The notes under the pieces: model-generated | What the model saw: the letters and a program-made list of their open reading frames with translations, nothing else | The model's database searches: none | Told to the model about the DNA's origin: nothing | IMG/VR virus record: IMGVR_UViG_3300012582_000004 | Span: 124,001 to 188,000 of that record | Strand: one strand, 5' to 3' | DNA: 64,000 nucleotides | Origin: a virus | Shown: one piece after another, positions 63,103 to 64,000 of the stretch | How positions within the stretch are numbered: position 1 is the stretch's first letter | Layout of the letters: the number at the start of each line of letters is the position of its first letter | Translations under genes and position numbers: made by a program

Positions 63103-64000
63103 ATGGATTTTAAAAAGACATTTATTAGTCTTACGCAGTGGACAATACCTCATGGATATGAGGAAAGTATTGCACATTTGCTACCTAAAGGAGTACAAAA
63201 AGACGGTATTGGTAATTATCATATTACCATTGGTGAAAATAGTAAAACATTGTTTACTTGTCATTTAGATACTGTTTCTAAAAGAGAGAAAATTCATCAT
63301 GTTATTAGTGGTAATATTATTAAAACTAATGGTAAAACTATTTTAGGTGGTGACAATAAAGCTGGTGTATGTATTTTGATGTATCTAATTGAACAAAATG
63401 TTCCTGGTACATATTACTTCTTTGTTGGCGAAGAGTGTGGAACAATAGGTTCAAGATGGGCATTACAAAATAATACTGAATTTTTTAAAGGATTTAAGAG
63501 AGCCGTTGCATATGATAGAAGAGAGCAAGGTTCAATTATTACATATCAAAGAGGTAGAAGATGTTGTTCTGATGATTTTGCTAATGCTTTATCAATGGAT
63601 TTTGCAAAAAATAGAATGGAATATCATATAGATCCCAATGGAGTTTATACGGATACTGCTGTATTTGTGAATGTAATACCAGAGTGTACTAATTTGTCTG
63701 CTGGTGTTGTTGGTGAGCATACTAATAGCGAACATGTAGATATTGAATATTGTGAAAGAGTAGCTAAAGCTTCTGTTAAAATAGATTGGGAAAATTTACC
63801 TGCTATTAGAGAAGCAAAAGAGGAAGATTATAGTAATTATTATAATAGAGGTAATTCACAATTCAGAGGTGGTTATACTGTATATGATTACAGAAAGAGG
63901 AATGGATTACTTGGTAATAGTAAATGGAAAAAATCAAGAGATCCAGAAGAGGAGGAAGAAGAGGATGATGATTCGATATTAGCTAATGATGATCATTATC
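63103..64000 (+). CDS. M42/M20-type metallopeptidase, partial (C-terminus beyond right edge)
   Basis: 299 codons visible, open at the right edge. The metal-binding pattern of M20/M28/M42 peptidases is present: CHLDTVS (His and Asp), GGDNKAGV (bridging Asp), GEECGT (catalytic Glu pair), YDRRE (Asp) and GEHTNSEHVD (His). The arrangement is closest to peptidase T or M42 aminopeptidases. The visible C-terminal part becomes very acidic (DPEEEEEEDDDS), unusual for the family. Likely a cytoplasmic aminopeptidase; substrate unknown. It has both host-type and phage-type promoters. Confidence 0.88.
   Translation, partial: MDFKKTFISLTQWTIPHGYEESIAHLLPKGVQKDGIGNYHITIGENSKTLFTCHLDTVSKREKIHHVISGNIIKTNGKTILGGDNKAGVCILMYLIEQNVPGTYYFFVGEECGTIGSRWALQNNTEFFKGFKRAVAYDRREQGSIITYQRGRRCCSDDFANALSMDFAKNRMEYHIDPNGVYTDTAVFVNVIPECTNLSAGVVGEHTNSEHVDIEYCERVAKASVKIDWENLPAIREAKEEDYSNYYNRGNSQFRGGYTVYDYRKRNGLLGNSKWKKSRDPEEEEEEDDDSILANDDHY

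Noticed and set aside
1-64000. tRNA, tmRNA, CRISPR array, integrase or insertion sequence
   Set aside because: Scanning by eye found no cloverleaf-like GC-rich segments, regular spacer repeats or transposase/integrase motifs; a tmRNA was specifically looked for because of smpB.

Overview
This very AT-rich window reads as part of a large tailed-phage genome. I infer a jumbo or near-jumbo T4-like virus of a Bacteroidota (Flavobacteriia-like) host. The phage assignment rests on T4-type replication and recombination genes (a UvsW-type helicase, a PhoH ATPase, a family-B DNA polymerase fragment, a possible UvsY). It also rests on about ten virion-type proteins, several of them enormous, and on tight gene packing with no gene-free stretch over 300 bases. 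The host inference rests on at least seven promoters with the Bacteroidota architecture TTG-N19/20-TAnnTTTG (or TTTA), on a DUF6576-like C-terminal tail in the 10551-11012 protein, and on the near absence of Shine-Dalgarno sequences.

Layout. Positions 1-8224 (minus) hold a giant structural gene that runs off the left edge; it has a LamG-like domain, a beta-propeller-like part and C-terminal MORN-like repeats. Positions 8319-14871 mix small unknown genes with PhoH, UvsW, adenylate kinase, an FKBP-type prolyl isomerase and a UvsY-like protein. Positions 14913-25756 (minus) are a structural block with proteins of 251, 2458 and 871 residues. Positions 25858-31999 hold small proteins, an ECF-type sigma factor, a HAD phosphatase, a 740-residue protein of unknown function and a membrane coiled-coil protein. 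Positions 32016-37280 hold a ClpC-like unfoldase, thioredoxin reductase and the C-terminal half of a split DNA polymerase. Positions 37355-40929 (plus) carry SmpB, a C39-like peptidase, a calcineurin-like phosphoesterase and a J-domain-like protein. Positions 40935-53262 form a second structural block on both strands, with a NUDIX hydrolase and a transglycosylase. Positions 53265-64000 hold a full-length ATP-dependent PEP carboxykinase, an aspartic protease, a 1575-residue virion protein, a RavA/MoxR-like ATPase and a metallopeptidase that runs off the right edge.

Themes. (1) Six otherwise unrelated proteins begin with a short peptide like the T4 capsid-targeting sequence, some followed by a plausible prohead-protease cleavage motif, which suggests a set of proteins packaged in the capsid and injected. 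(2) The phage carries an unusual proteostasis and host-metabolism kit: ClpC-like unfoldase with an apparent ClpP-docking VGF loop, SmpB, FKBP, J-domain protein, several peptidases, thioredoxin reductase, adenylate kinase and PEP carboxykinase. (3) Two promoter classes can be read. Host-type promoters precede the sigma factor and small, presumably early genes; a TAATATATA-type element precedes most virion genes and may be the target of the phage sigma factor. (4) Virion proteins are studded with short GTxGT inserts. I found no tRNA, rRNA, CRISPR array, integrase or insertion sequence.
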